Shown: positions 25,402 to 34,133 of the stretch, in pieces
Layout: each line of letters starts with the position of its first letter
Numbering within the stretch: position 1 is the first letter of the stretch
Source: Actinomyces urinae
GTDB taxonomy: Bacteria; Actinomycetota; Actinomycetes; Actinomycetales; Actinomycetaceae
Assembly: GCF_900119695.1 (NCBI RefSeq)
Contig: NZ_LT632547.1
Location: forward strand, 1,330,852 to 1,394,851
Direction of reading: 5' to 3'
DNA length: 64,000 nt
Made by a program: the position numbers and the translations under genes
Notes under the pieces: generated by a model
What the model saw: the letters and a program-made list of their open reading frames with translations, nothing else
The model's database searches: none
Told to the model about the DNA's origin: nothing

Positions 25402-25445
25402 ATCCAATTGCCCAGCATATTAATCGGCACTGGCTTCGGGCAAGC

Positions 25446-25479
25446 AGAGGGGCGCCCGGCTGATGCCAAGCGCCCCTCT
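25446..25479 (-). terminator. Hairpin downstream of the MFS gene
   Basis: AGAGGGGCGC (25446-25455) pairs with GCGCCCCTCT (25470-25479), just beyond the stop of the leftward MFS gene. Confidence 0.6.
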
Positions 25480-25503
25480 CGGTGGACAAACTCAAATGAT
25501 GGT

Positions 25504-26835
25504 TTACGCAGCTACCTCAGCTTTGCGTGCGATCCGCCTGTTGGTGTAGTCCAACGCCCACGCGGCAAGCGCACCAACAACCGAAGCGCCCACGGTAATC
25601 ATGAACACCTGCTGGTATCCAGCTGCGGGGTTGCCTGCCTCGGTTGCGCGATCCACAAGGCCAGCCGTGGTGGGGTTGCCCCACAGGATCGAGGCGTAAG
25701 CGAGGAACGAGCCTACAGCCATTGCGGAGCCGTTGATCTCGTCAGGAAGGTTCAACTCGGCAATCGGGGCGAGGATAACTGCCTTACCCATGAAGACGCC
25801 GAACGCCATGATGAACAGCAGAACCATCGCAACCCAAATGTTGGTGGGCGGAAGCATGAAGATCGCGATCGAACCAATAGCCGTAACGGATAGTGCCACG
25901 GCCATCATGCGAGTGGAGGACTTGAATACGTAATCCGCAAGAAGGCCGGCTACCAGGCCTGCGAAAATGCCGACGAGACCCGTGTTGAAAATGCCGAACG
26001 CGCCAGCCTGCGCATCCGTTGCCTTGAACACCAGGGAAAGGTATGGGGCGGAGGAGTAGATCAGGTTGACGTACGACCAGTAGACGCACAACGCAGCGAT
26101 GCCAGCTGCCCAAACACGTGGGCGAACAAGAACGTGGATGAGGCCGCGAAGCGCAGCCTTGTTCTGCGTATCGCCTTCGCTTTCAGCCTGTGCAACAGCG
26201 TTCTTAGGTACCCAACGCAAGATTGCGAAGATCAGCGGGATCAAAATGACCGTGTACAGGATTGCCATGATGCGCATGACGCTGGTGGCGTGGTCGGCAA
26301 ATACTGCCAGTAGGCCAACAACGATGAGGTTCATCAAGAACTCGGCGGCGCGGCGGATGGACTCAAGCAGACCCATTGCAAGGCCGCGACCCTCTTGATC
26401 TTCGTCCTTAGAAATAAACGCAACACCGTTAACCACTGCGGGCCAGCCGATGGCGTCCCAAACACCCCACGAGATCGCGATTGCGATCATTACGTTGAAA
26501 CTAAGGCCGGGAATCAAGAAGAGGATTAGCGCGGTGGCGCAACGCCACGCGGACCAGGCAACTAGGAGTTGGCGGATGGTGAATCGGTTATTCACCCAGC
26601 CTCCTGGCACGTAAAGGAACATTGCGATTCCCAACCAGCCCATGAGGATACCGAACTGGCCAATCGAAATGCCAAGGACGTTGGTCAGCGGGATCATCAG
26701 TGATCCCTTGAAAGCCTCAAATGCGGAGTATGTTAGCTGACCGGCCATTACCACCGTTAGGAACGGGGCGGCCTTGCCACGGCGCAAAAATGCCGGGAGG
26801 CGGCTCTTCTTTCCAGAAGCTGCTGCACTTTCCAT
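25504..26835 (-). CDS. MFS transporter, probably for organophosphate esters
   Basis: 443 residues, about 12 hydrophobic helices and a short basic N-terminus (GKKSRLPAFLRRGKAAPFL). VNNRFTIRQLLVAWSAWR matches the cytoplasmic loop 2-3 of major facilitators, and WGVWDAIGWPAVVNGVAF and LGWLGIAMFLYVPGGW are hydrophobic core segments. It is 35 bp downstream of a glycerophosphodiesterase gene on the same strand, so import of glycerophosphodiesters or the released glycerol phosphate is the best inference. Substrate motifs such as those of GlpT are not identifiable. Confidence 0.8.
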   Translation of the reverse strand: MESAAASGKKSRLPAFLRRGKAAPFLTVVMAGQLTYSAFEAFKGSLMIPLTNVLGISIGQFGILMGWLGIAMFLYVPGGWVNNRFTIRQLLVAWSAWRCATALILFLIPGLSFNVMIAIAISWGVWDAIGWPAVVNGVAFISKDEDQEGRGLAMGLLESIRRAAEFLMNLIVVGLLAVFADHATSVMRIMAILYTVILIPLIFAILRWVPKNAVAQAESEGDTQNKAALRGLIHVLVRPRVWAAGIAALCVYWSYVNLIYSSAPYLSLVFKATDAQAGAFGIFNTGLVGIFAGLVAGLLADYVFKSSTRMMAVALSVTAIGSIAIFMLPPTNIWVAMVLLFIMAFGVFMGKAVILAPIAELNLPDEINGSAMAVGSFLAYASILWGNPTTAGLVDRATEAGNPAAGYQQVFMITVGASVVGALAAWALDYTNRRIARKAEVAA

Positions 26836-26870
26836 TTGTATTTCTTTCTAGTAGTTGAACTTAGATGGGT

Positions 26871-27599
26871 TTACTTCTTTAACATCTGGTGTGCGACGTC
26901 GGTGAAAACACCGGTTACGCCCCAGTTGAAAAGCTCATTTGCTCGCGCGGGGGAGTTCACCGTCCACACGTTCACCCCGTATCCGGCCTCGCGGAATGCT
27001 TGCACCTGGGCTCGGGTCAGCGTGGAATCGTCAGGGTGAATGTAGTCGGCGCCCACGAGCTCAAGGATGGACTTCCAGTCATCCCACAGATTTTCAGCCA
27101 CGAACAGTGCGCCAACGCTGTGTTGAGGTGCTTTGTCCTTGAAGATTTTCAGCAGGACGTGGTTGAACGAAGAAATGATCACCTGCGGACCGTCTAGGGC
27201 CTCGAGTTCCTTCAAAATCGCGTCAACTAGTTGGAGGCTCATTTGCGCTCCGGCCTCGTTTGATTTGATTTCGATATTCGCGTTGAGGCCCGTCTCGTTC
27301 ATGAACGCTACGAGCTCGGCCAACGTGGGGATTCTTTCGCCTGCGTACTCCGGGGAGAACCAGGAGCCCGCGTCAATGTCATCCAGGTCGGAAACCGTGA
27401 GGTCGTAGTAGCTACCAGACCTGTTCGTTGTGCGATCCAAAGACGAATCATGAATGAGGATTGGTGTTCCGTCCTTTAGGACGTCTACATCCGTCTCAAT
27501 CCAGGTGGCGCCGGCCTCGACCGCTTTCTTAAAAGCGGCCATGGTGTTCTCGGGAGCGATAGCACTGGCCCCGCGGTGAGCAAAAATTGTCTTATCCAT
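26871..27599 (-). CDS. Glycerophosphodiester phosphodiesterase (cytoplasmic)
   Basis: 242 residues, the short cytoplasmic UgpQ-like form with no signal peptide. Catalytic and metal residues: FAHRGASAIAPENT (His-Arg and Glu), IETDVDVLKDGTPILIHD (Glu, Asp and the second His) and NANIEIKSNE (Glu and Lys). Hydrolyses glycerophosphodiesters to sn-glycerol 3-phosphate plus an alcohol. First gene of a two-gene unit with the downstream MFS transporter. Confidence 0.93.
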   Translation of the reverse strand: MDKTIFAHRGASAIAPENTMAAFKKAVEAGATWIETDVDVLKDGTPILIHDSSLDRTTNRSGSYYDLTVSDLDDIDAGSWFSPEYAGERIPTLAELVAFMNETGLNANIEIKSNEAGAQMSLQLVDAILKELEALDGPQVIISSFNHVLLKIFKDKAPQHSVGALFVAENLWDDWKSILELVGADYIHPDDSTLTRAQVQAFREAGYGVNVWTVNSPARANELFNWGVTGVFTDVAHQMLKK

Positions 27600-27779
27600 T
27601 TTGAAAAACCTCTTTGTTAATCGATAAGGGCTTCAGATTACCGCCAAATCGAGTAAGCAAAATCAGAGGTGTTGGTTTGAGGCGTTTAATGACCAAAATG
27701 TTCGGTTTTTCAAGCGTGTCTTGCGGCTTAAGGTGGAAGAAAACAAACGCGACCAATGTGAATTCTAAGTGTCAAACAT

Positions 27780-27801
27780 GTTAATAAAAGGTTAACAAAG
27801 T
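27780..27801. promoter_or_regulatory. Adjacent 11-bp direct repeats in the gap before the GDPD gene
   Basis: GTTAATAAAAG and GTTAACAAAGT abut exactly (8 of 11 identical). Eleven-bp direct repeats are the hallmark of PhoP-type PHO boxes, fitting a phosphodiester-scavenging operon. They lie 180 bp before the GDPD start. The rest of the 27600-28033 gap holds no gene that I can support. Confidence 0.4.
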
Positions 27802-28033
27802 GACCTGGAGCACAAGCCTGCGCAGAGTTTTAGATTGTCAACTGCTTGTCCGACGTCTGTTCAAATGTTGGCTAAATGCTGGTTCGGTATTTCTGAGGGC
27901 TCTCTGCTCGCTAGAAAGGACGCAATTTGTGTTGCTCGACCTCTGGCTTAATGTTTGAAAACTGCTGGCGTGTAAGTGTTCGGAGCGGCACTTGCATATT
28001 GTGCTTTCGTACCTCTTTCCGAGGGGCTTGCGG

Positions 28034-28903
28034 TTATGCGTAACGCTTGCAGGTCGCTATCACCTGGTCCCCGTACGAGCCTCCGAACAGCTCCGCGTGG
28101 ATGATCAGAATGTGAAGCTGATGCAAACCAACGCGTTCTTGCCAACCGGGTTCAAGTTTAGATTCGGCCTCGTAACCGGCGTAAATGTCACCCAGGTAGG
28201 GCTGGCCGAAGACGCTCAGGTCAGCCAAATCCTTCTCCGCGTGACCGCCGCATGCTGCCGGGTCTATCAACACTCCAACGGTGCCCGGTAGATCTTGGCG
28301 CGTGGTGCCGAGTCCGGCATTTGTGGGTGCCCAGTCCAGCAGGTCTGAGCGCGACCACAGCACGTTGCCGCTCCAAAGATCGCCGTGAATTCTGGACGCA
28401 GGTGTTTTGACGAGGGCAGGCTCGGGCGCATCAAAACCGCCGTCGCGAAGCCGTTCGCAAACCTGGTCAACAACCCGCATGTATCCGCGCGGAATCGCGC
28501 CGTTGTTAATCGCTGCCGGAAGGTGCGGCAAGATGCGTTCTTGCGCAAAGAAATCGCCCCACGCGGAGTATTTTCCGGGCCTTGTGAATGACAGGTTAGC
28601 CATCCCCATCCAGCCGCGACCCTCCCAGCCCAGAGGAGCCTGCCCGTAGTAGTCCGCCCCCTGTGCGTGTGTTAGCGCCAAAGCTCGGCCAAACTGGAAC
28701 GCCGCTTCTTGCGTGACCGAGCCGTTTTGCACCGCCCTCGTCGAAATTTCTCCGTCTTTAACGCTGACGACGGGCACTACGTGCGCTCCGCCAAACTCCA
28801 TGGCTTCACCAAGCCACTGCAAGCCCAACGCTTCGAGTTGCGGTGCGTCTGGGTTTGCTGAATCAGTTTTGACAAACACGTTGTTATTGCGGCGAATGCT
28901 CAT
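28034..28903 (-). CDS. Fructosamine kinase-family protein
   Basis: 289 residues from ATG 28903 (MSIRRNNNVFVK); a longer in-frame start at 28993 adds a segment of no recognisable character. Kinase landmarks of the aminoglycoside-phosphotransferase fold: HGDLWSGNVLW (catalytic loop, Asp) and LIDPAACGGHAEKDLADLSV (DxD-type metal site), with the fructosamine-3-kinase-specific DYYGQAPLGWEGRGW segment. Expected to phosphorylate glycated amines (ribulosamine/fructosamine repair) in the cytoplasm. Confidence 0.9.
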   Translation of the reverse strand: MSIRRNNNVFVKTDSANPDAPQLEALGLQWLGEAMEFGGAHVVPVVSVKDGEISTRAVQNGSVTQEAAFQFGRALALTHAQGADYYGQAPLGWEGRGWMGMANLSFTRPGKYSAWGDFFAQERILPHLPAAINNGAIPRGYMRVVDQVCERLRDGGFDAPEPALVKTPASRIHGDLWSGNVLWSRSDLLDWAPTNAGLGTTRQDLPGTVGVLIDPAACGGHAEKDLADLSVFGQPYLGDIYAGYEAESKLEPGWQERVGLHQLHILIIHAELFGGSYGDQVIATCKRYA

Positions 28904-29041
28904 GGATCCACTATTGCAAAGCAGGCGTGGATGCGCGAGTGGCTGGGGTGCGATTGGTGTGGTTATGCAGGTTCGTAGGCGTAGAAGTTTCAATTACCAA
29001 GAGTAAAGTAGCTGAGGTCTTGTCAAATATAGTAGAAGTGC

Positions 29042-29057
29042 TACATTTAGAGATGTA
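29042..29057. promoter_or_regulatory. TACAT/ATGTA inverted repeat before the ABC exporter operon
   Basis: TACAT-TTAGAG-ATGTA, 26 bp before the ATPase start. It may be the site for the XRE regulator encoded as the third gene of the operon. Confidence 0.35.
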
Positions 29058-29083
29058 AGTTATATAGATTATTGGGAGGGTGC

Positions 29084-29980
29084 ATGGCTGCCTTGATAGA
29101 AGCGCACGATCTGCATTTTGCTTACGGGAAAGTGCAGGCCCTGCGTGGCATTGACCTGTCGATCAGCCGAGGCGAGGTGGTAGCTATCCTCGGCCCAAAC
29201 GGCGCTGGTAAAACAACCTTCGTCGAAACCCTCATGGGCTCCATTCGGCCAGACGAGGGTGACATAAAGGTATTCGGAAAGCATCCGTCTGAGTTTTCTG
29301 CCCGTGAGTGGACGCGGATCGGCCTCGTGCAACAACACTGGAAAGATCACGAAAAGTGGCTCGTAGAAGAGCACCTGAAGTGGATCCAATACGCACATGA
29401 GAGTATCGGCGCAGACACGTATGACCCGTTCGAGCTGTTGGCAAGCCAGGGTCTGGGGGATAAAAGAAAAGCGAAAATGAGTTCTCTATCTGGCGGTCAA
29501 CGCCGGCGCGTAGACTTCATCGCCGCCATGATTTCCAAGCCCAACCTGCTCTTGCTCGATGAGCCAACCACCGGCCTCGACCCGGAGGCGAAGGCGATGA
29601 TCCATGACATAGTGAGTGCCTCCGCAGACCTTGGAGCAACCGTTGTGCTAACAACGCATGACCTGCATGAAGCTGAAAAGCTGGCGTCGCGCATCCTCAT
29701 TATCAAAGACGGCAAGCTCATCGCGGATGCCAGCGTACCTGAACTTAGTGACCAGCTTGTAAAACCTGCACAGATTACGTGGAAACAAGACGGCAAACGT
29801 TTTGTTCACGCTACCAATCAGGTGGAAGCGTTTGTGAAAACGCTGGATCTAGACGCTATAACCGGCCTATCAATATCGCGGCCCACGTTAGAGGATGCCT
29901 ACCTTGCCCTCGTCGAGGACAAGAGAAATGACGATGCGGCGGAAGTGAAACCAGCCGAGGCGAAGGGAGGCATGCTGTGA
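29084..29980 (+). CDS. ABC-type exporter ATPase
   Basis: 298 residues from ATG 29084, placed by GGGAGGG seven bases upstream. Walker A GPNGAGKTT, signature LSGGQRRRVD, Walker B LLLLDEPTTGLD and the switch His in LTTHDLHEAEKLA. The C-terminal 80 residues contain a small beta domain (QLVKPAQITWKQDGKRFVHA) common in CcmA/DrrA-type drug or peptide exporters. It is translationally coupled to the permease. Confidence 0.93.
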   Translation: MAALIEAHDLHFAYGKVQALRGIDLSISRGEVVAILGPNGAGKTTFVETLMGSIRPDEGDIKVFGKHPSEFSAREWTRIGLVQQHWKDHEKWLVEEHLKWIQYAHESIGADTYDPFELLASQGLGDKRKAKMSSLSGGQRRRVDFIAAMISKPNLLLLDEPTTGLDPEAKAMIHDIVSASADLGATVVLTTHDLHEAEKLASRILIIKDGKLIADASVPELSDQLVKPAQITWKQDGKRFVHATNQVEAFVKTLDLDAITGLSISRPTLEDAYLALVEDKRNDDAAEVKPAEAKGGML

Positions 29981-30819
29981 AAGTGTCTGGATTCTTGAAA
30001 ATGATCGGCATGCATGTGAAGGCCGAAATGCGCATAAACCTATTGGGCGCTGCTATCTTCAATCTATTCTTCACACCCCTGGTGATTTTAGGTGTTGGCA
30101 AATGGATAGATGGCAAAGTCTTGGAGCAGATCGGGACCTCGATCGGCAGGTACATGGTCATTTCGATGACTGCGGGACTATCTATGCTAATCATCATTCA
30201 GCTGACCTCGGAGATGATGATGGAACGTAGTTCCGGGGTTTTGTTGCGCGCCAGATCACTACCGAATGGGCCGATGGCGTGGGCGATCGGTAAATCAATT
30301 TCGACCGGCATAGTTGTGCTACTTATGCAGATCCTAATTCTGATTGGCGGATTCGTTTTCTTTGATATGAGCCAGTTAGGCATGGGAACCACACTGCTGG
30401 TAGTGCTGGTTATGCTGTTCGCTGTTGCTACGCACGCTCCCATTGGGTTGATTCTCGGAAGCCTGGTCCGCGAAATGTATGGAAATGTCGTGATTACCCT
30501 GGGCGTGCTCGCTTTGTTTGGGACTTCTGGGATCGCGTTTCCTTTAGATCTTTTGCCCCGACCGGTGCAGGCGGTGCAGCTGGTTTTGCCAACGTTCTGG
30601 TCTGGCCACCTTGTGCGCTCCGTGGTGATGCCCGCCCAGGCCGGCACCGCGGAGGTAGTTGGATCGTTCCAGCCCTTGCTAGCCTCGGGTATTCTTGCTC
30701 TGTGGCTCGTAGCCGGGTTTTTCGTTGCATCGTTCTTGATCAAACGCTTCTTCCGTCACGAGTCCATAGGAGCAATGCAGAAAATGCAAAACAATCTTCG
30801 TAGTCAATTGGGTGCGTAA
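29977..30819 (+). CDS. ABC-2 type exporter permease
   Basis: 280 residues, GTG start inside the ATPase stop. Six hydrophobic segments; between helices 2 and 3 the cytoplasmic ERSSGVLLRARSLPN segment matches the ABC-2 coupling helix. PLDLLPRPVQAVQLVLPTFW matches the conserved loop before the last helices. With the ATPase it forms a drug/lipid-type exporter; substrate unknown. Confidence 0.9.
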   Translation: MKVSGFLKMIGMHVKAEMRINLLGAAIFNLFFTPLVILGVGKWIDGKVLEQIGTSIGRYMVISMTAGLSMLIIIQLTSEMMMERSSGVLLRARSLPNGPMAWAIGKSISTGIVVLLMQILILIGGFVFFDMSQLGMGTTLLVVLVMLFAVATHAPIGLILGSLVREMYGNVVITLGVLALFGTSGIAFPLDLLPRPVQAVQLVLPTFWSGHLVRSVVMPAQAGTAEVVGSFQPLLASGILALWLVAGFFVASFLIKRFFRHESIGAMQKMQNNLRSQLGA

Positions 30820-31043
30820 TGGCTGAGGATCGAGTTTACAACCGCATCGCAGTTATGCGGGCAGACAGGGGAGTCTCGCGACGCGAACTTGCCGATGCCC
30901 TTGGCGTGCACTACCAGACGGTTGGCTACTTAGAGCGCGGCGAGTATGCCCCCTCGCTTGCCCTTGCACTCCAACTGGCTGCGTTCTTCGACGTTCCAGT
31001 TGAGTCCCTGTTTTCTTTAAAAGAATTCCCGCCTTTGCGCTGA
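30819..31043 (+). CDS. XRE-family transcriptional regulator (YozG-like size)
   Basis: 74 residues consisting of one helix-turn-helix: IAVMRADRGVSRRELADALG then HYQTVGYLERGEYAPSL. It overlaps the permease stop by one base (TAATG). Small HTH_XRE proteins of this type often sit in the operon of ABC-2 exporters and regulate them. Confidence 0.88.
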   Translation: MAEDRVYNRIAVMRADRGVSRRELADALGVHYQTVGYLERGEYAPSLALALQLAAFFDVPVESLFSLKEFPPLR

Positions 31044-31114
31044 TTTGTTATTCGCCGGTGAGGCTGTTGCAACCGGCCGCCGATAGCAAACACAGTAGGA
31101 GAGTAGATGGGAGG

Positions 31115-31140
31115 CCGGCCCCTGCACGCGCAGGGACCGG
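31115..31140. terminator. Hairpin between XRE gene and ddh
   Basis: CCGGCCCCTGC (31115-31125) pairs with GCAGGGACCGG (31130-31140) with one mismatch; followed by TATATTTAT. Shared by convergent genes. Confidence 0.7.
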
Positions 31141-31172
31141 TATATTTATCTGACTGCCTCGCGCTTTGCGGT

Positions 31173-32159
31173 TTAGAGAAGTTCCTTGCGAAGCTGCGCG
31201 GGCGTTTTTGGCGAGTAGTAGGCCGGCGGAATGTCGAAAACGGTTGCCGCCCCGCGCTTGCCAGCCTCGAACAGGCGTGCGGTTGCCCGTGCGGTTGCGG
31301 CAACCATGGCGCCCGTGAACTCCGGGTTAGAATCGAGGGCGAGGCTGTATGAGATCGCCTGGTGTGTGCCCGGGGACGTCTCGCCGGCTCGAATCACTTC
31401 GCCGCCGTGGGGCATGCCCGAATGGTCACTGGCCATCTGTTCGGCGCTAATGAACTCAACGGTGGTGTCGTAGTCTGCAAAATAGGCAGGCATAGTGACG
31501 ATAGCTTCGCGAATCGCGTCCTTGTCAGCGCCTTCTTGCGCAACCACGTAGACCAGGCGCGTGTGCTTGTCCCGCGTGGAAAGCTCAGTGTTCTCGCCGG
31601 CGCGAACGCTCTCTTTTGCGGCTTCTACGGGAAGCGTGTACTGGACGGCGTTAGCCACGCCCTCGATGCGGCGAACCGCCTGCGAATGCCCTTGGGATAC
31701 TCCCGGCCCCCAAAAGGTTGTAGTAGAGCCGTTTGGCAGTACAGCCTCCGCCATGAGGCGGGTCAGGGAGAACAGGCCGGGATCCCAACCGGAACTGATG
31801 ACGCTCACGTGGTCCGCGGATTTGGCGGCCTCGTCGATCGAATCAAAATAGGCGGGAATATTGGAGTGGTTGTCGTAGGAATCAACCGTGTTGAACAGGG
31901 CCGCAAACTGCGTGCCTTGATTTACGAGGTCGGTGGCAGAGCCCCCGCAGTTCACACAAACATCCACCTGGCCAACGTACTTGGGGGCGTCCTCAGTGGA
32001 CGCTGCCGGGGCGAACTTGGTTCCCAAGCTTGCTGGGTCGCGGCGGGTGAAAATGGCAACGAGCTCCATGTCGGGGCTTTCATGCACGGCCAGCTCAACT
32101 GCTCGCCCCAGGTTTCCGTACCCGTTAATGGCAACTCGGATCTTTCGTGATTCTGACAT
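31173..32159 (-). CDS. ddh: meso-Diaminopimelate D-dehydrogenase
   Basis: 328 residues. The N-terminal NADP-binding fold has AINGYGNLGRAVELAV; the substrate domain has VDVCVNCGGSATDLVNQGTQ, SSGWDPGLFSLTRLM and GPGVSQGHSQAVRRIEGV, characteristic of Ddh. It makes meso-DAP from tetrahydrodipicolinate in one step, an alternative to the succinylase/acetylase routes of lysine and peptidoglycan precursor synthesis. Strong AAGGAGAG site before the ATG. It stands alone, divergent from an efflux gene. Confidence 0.94.
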   Translation of the reverse strand: MSESRKIRVAINGYGNLGRAVELAVHESPDMELVAIFTRRDPASLGTKFAPAASTEDAPKYVGQVDVCVNCGGSATDLVNQGTQFAALFNTVDSYDNHSNIPAYFDSIDEAAKSADHVSVISSGWDPGLFSLTRLMAEAVLPNGSTTTFWGPGVSQGHSQAVRRIEGVANAVQYTLPVEAAKESVRAGENTELSTRDKHTRLVYVVAQEGADKDAIREAIVTMPAYFADYDTTVEFISAEQMASDHSGMPHGGEVIRAGETSPGTHQAISYSLALDSNPEFTGAMVAATARATARLFEAGKRGAATVFDIPPAYYSPKTPAQLRKELL

Positions 32160-32344
32160 GACCTCTCCTTTCGTTGCCTATAGTGTTCCGCGTTTACCAC
32201 GCCCCGCGCATCCGCAGTTCATCATGTGGTTCAACAAACGGGGCAGGTGGGTTTCATTCTTCTTGTGCATGTGGGTTTACCTTATCGCCAGGCAAGCGAT
32301 TAGTGGGTTTCAAAAATGGAGGCTCGGCACCCAAGCAACAATAG

Positions 32345-32498
32345 CTAGGGGCCTAGGAGCGCCGCTACCCTTGAAAGACCCGAAAGGGTGGAAGGCGCGT
32401 TGCAGCACGCCTCCCGGCCGGGCGCACAAACGGAGCCTTTACAACGAGTGTCTGCACAACGGCTGCCTTATGCATCCACCCGGGCGGATGCTTATATT
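32345..32498 (+). ncRNA. Candidate structured 5' leader of the efflux gene
   Basis: Within the 378-bp gap between ddh and the MFS gene there is a run of pairings: CTAGGGGCCTAG (32345-32356), outer stem GCGCC/GGCGC (32359-32363 with 32394-32398), inner ACCC-GAAA-GGGT (32378-32389) which competes with TACCC (32366-32370), GCGT/ACGC (32397-32410), CCCGGCCGGG (32413-32422), and last GCATCC/GGATGC (32472-32491) followed by TTATATTT, a terminator-like end. The ribosome site follows. It has the layout of a riboswitch or attenuator, but no known class matches by eye. Confidence 0.4.
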
Positions 32499-32537
32499 TA
32501 ACAATGTTGGCGAAGTTAGGAACGCAGGAGGAAAGCG

Positions 32538-34055
32538 GTGGCTGCCAGTTTCACCCCGGGAGACTCATTTGACGGAGAAATCCGCGTGCCCGGCGTAGAC
32601 CGTGTGTACAAACCCCGCAAGATCCTCGCAGTCCTCCTCATCCCCCTAGCCATGTCACTAATCGCAGTGTCATCCGTCAACGTAGCCCTCGCTACCATCG
32701 GCGTAGGCCTGAACGCCAGCGACTCCGACCTCCAATGGGTGCTCTCGGGCTATGCCCTCGCCATCGGCATCGTGCTAGTGCCAGCCGGGCGACTCGGCGA
32801 CCTCATCGGACGCGGCACTCTCTTCCAAATCGGCCTCATCACCTTCGTAGTTGGCTCCATCCTCTCCGGACTCGCCCCAAACCCAACCTTCCTCAACATC
32901 GCCCGCATCATTCAAGGCATCGGCGGCGGCCTCTTCTCACCCCAAGTCATGGGCATTATCCAACAAACCTTCAAAGGCCAAGCCCGCGCCAAAGCCTTCG
33001 GCCTGTTCGGCATGACCGTGGCCGTCGCCGTCTCCATCGGCCCCGTCCTCGCCGGCGCACTCATCACCCTAATCGGTGAGGAACACGGCTGGCGCTACAC
33101 CTTCTTCATCAACGTCCCCTTCGGCATAATCGGCTTCATCCTCGCCCTCTACTGGCTTCCCTTCGCCAACGAACGCAGACGCGCCGCCGCGCGCCGCGAA
33201 CGCCGCCAAGCCAAGAAAAACGGGCAACGCCTCCCCGCCAGGCAGCGGCAAAAAATCGACCTCGACCCCATCGGCATCATCCTGCTCGTCACCGCCGTAC
33301 TCGGCATCATGTACCCATTCACCGTCCGGCCACTCCGCTGGCAGCTCGCCCTCATCTTCGCGCTCGCCGTCGCCCTCCTATACGCCTGGTGGCAATGGGA
33401 AGCCCACTACACCAAACGAGGCAACTACCCCCTCGTCAACCTAGGCCTACTAAGAATCCCATCATTCTCCATGGGCACCATCGTTGCCGGCGCCTACTTC
33501 CTCGGCTCCACCACCACGTACACCATCATCGCGATGTACCTCCAAATAGGGCTCGGCGCCTCCGCCATGGTTGCAGGCACCATCGCCCTACCCAGCTCCT
33601 TCTTCTCCGCAGTAGCCGCCCGCTGGGCATCAAACCGCGCCCTAAAAGCCGGCCGGAAAGTCGTGCAAATCTCTCTCATCCTCATGATCGTAGGGTCACT
33701 ACTCACCGCCGTTTCAGTGGCCCTCATCGCCAGCCACGGTATCAACCTGTGGTGGATGGCCGCGCCCCTCTCCCTCTTCGGCTTCGGCCAAGGCGCATTC
33801 GGAGCCGTCAACCAAACCCTCGCCCTCCAAGACGTCCCCATCCAACACGGCGGCACCGCCGGCGGAGTCAAACAAACCGTGGAGCGCATCGCCACCGCCA
33901 TCGGCAACGCGATCATGACAGCCATCTACTTCGCCACGGCCCCCATGTACGGGTTCCACAACGCCGTCCTCGTCGCCTTTATCGCGATCATCACCGCGCA
34001 ACTCTTCGCCCTGCTAATCGGCTACCTAGACCTACGCCGCGCCCGTAAGGCATAA
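32538..34055 (+). CDS. DHA2-family (EmrB/QacA-type) multidrug efflux MFS
   Basis: 505 residues, about 14 hydrophobic helices as in DHA2. Motif A region AGRLGDLIGRGTLFQIGL after helix 2, motif C as VSIGPVLAGALI in helix 5. A long basic cytoplasmic loop (residues about 215-240, rich in Arg/Lys) lies mid-protein. GTG start with GGAGGAAAG upstream. Strongly C-ending codons, like its neighbours to the right. It probably exports a toxic compound by proton antiport; expression may be controlled by the leader RNA. Confidence 0.9.
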   Translation: MAASFTPGDSFDGEIRVPGVDRVYKPRKILAVLLIPLAMSLIAVSSVNVALATIGVGLNASDSDLQWVLSGYALAIGIVLVPAGRLGDLIGRGTLFQIGLITFVVGSILSGLAPNPTFLNIARIIQGIGGGLFSPQVMGIIQQTFKGQARAKAFGLFGMTVAVAVSIGPVLAGALITLIGEEHGWRYTFFINVPFGIIGFILALYWLPFANERRRAAARRERRQAKKNGQRLPARQRQKIDLDPIGIILLVTAVLGIMYPFTVRPLRWQLALIFALAVALLYAWWQWEAHYTKRGNYPLVNLGLLRIPSFSMGTIVAGAYFLGSTTTYTIIAMYLQIGLGASAMVAGTIALPSSFFSAVAARWASNRALKAGRKVVQISLILMIVGSLLTAVSVALIASHGINLWWMAAPLSLFGFGQGAFGAVNQTLALQDVPIQHGGTAGGVKQTVERIATAIGNAIMTAIYFATAPMYGFHNAVLVAFIAIITAQLFALLIGYLDLRRARKA

Positions 34056-34133
34056 CAACCATTCACGAGGAGGCCACCAACCCCTCAAAACACGCGCCTT
34101 CCCACTGGTTAACGCGAGCCGGCGTCCGCGCCC

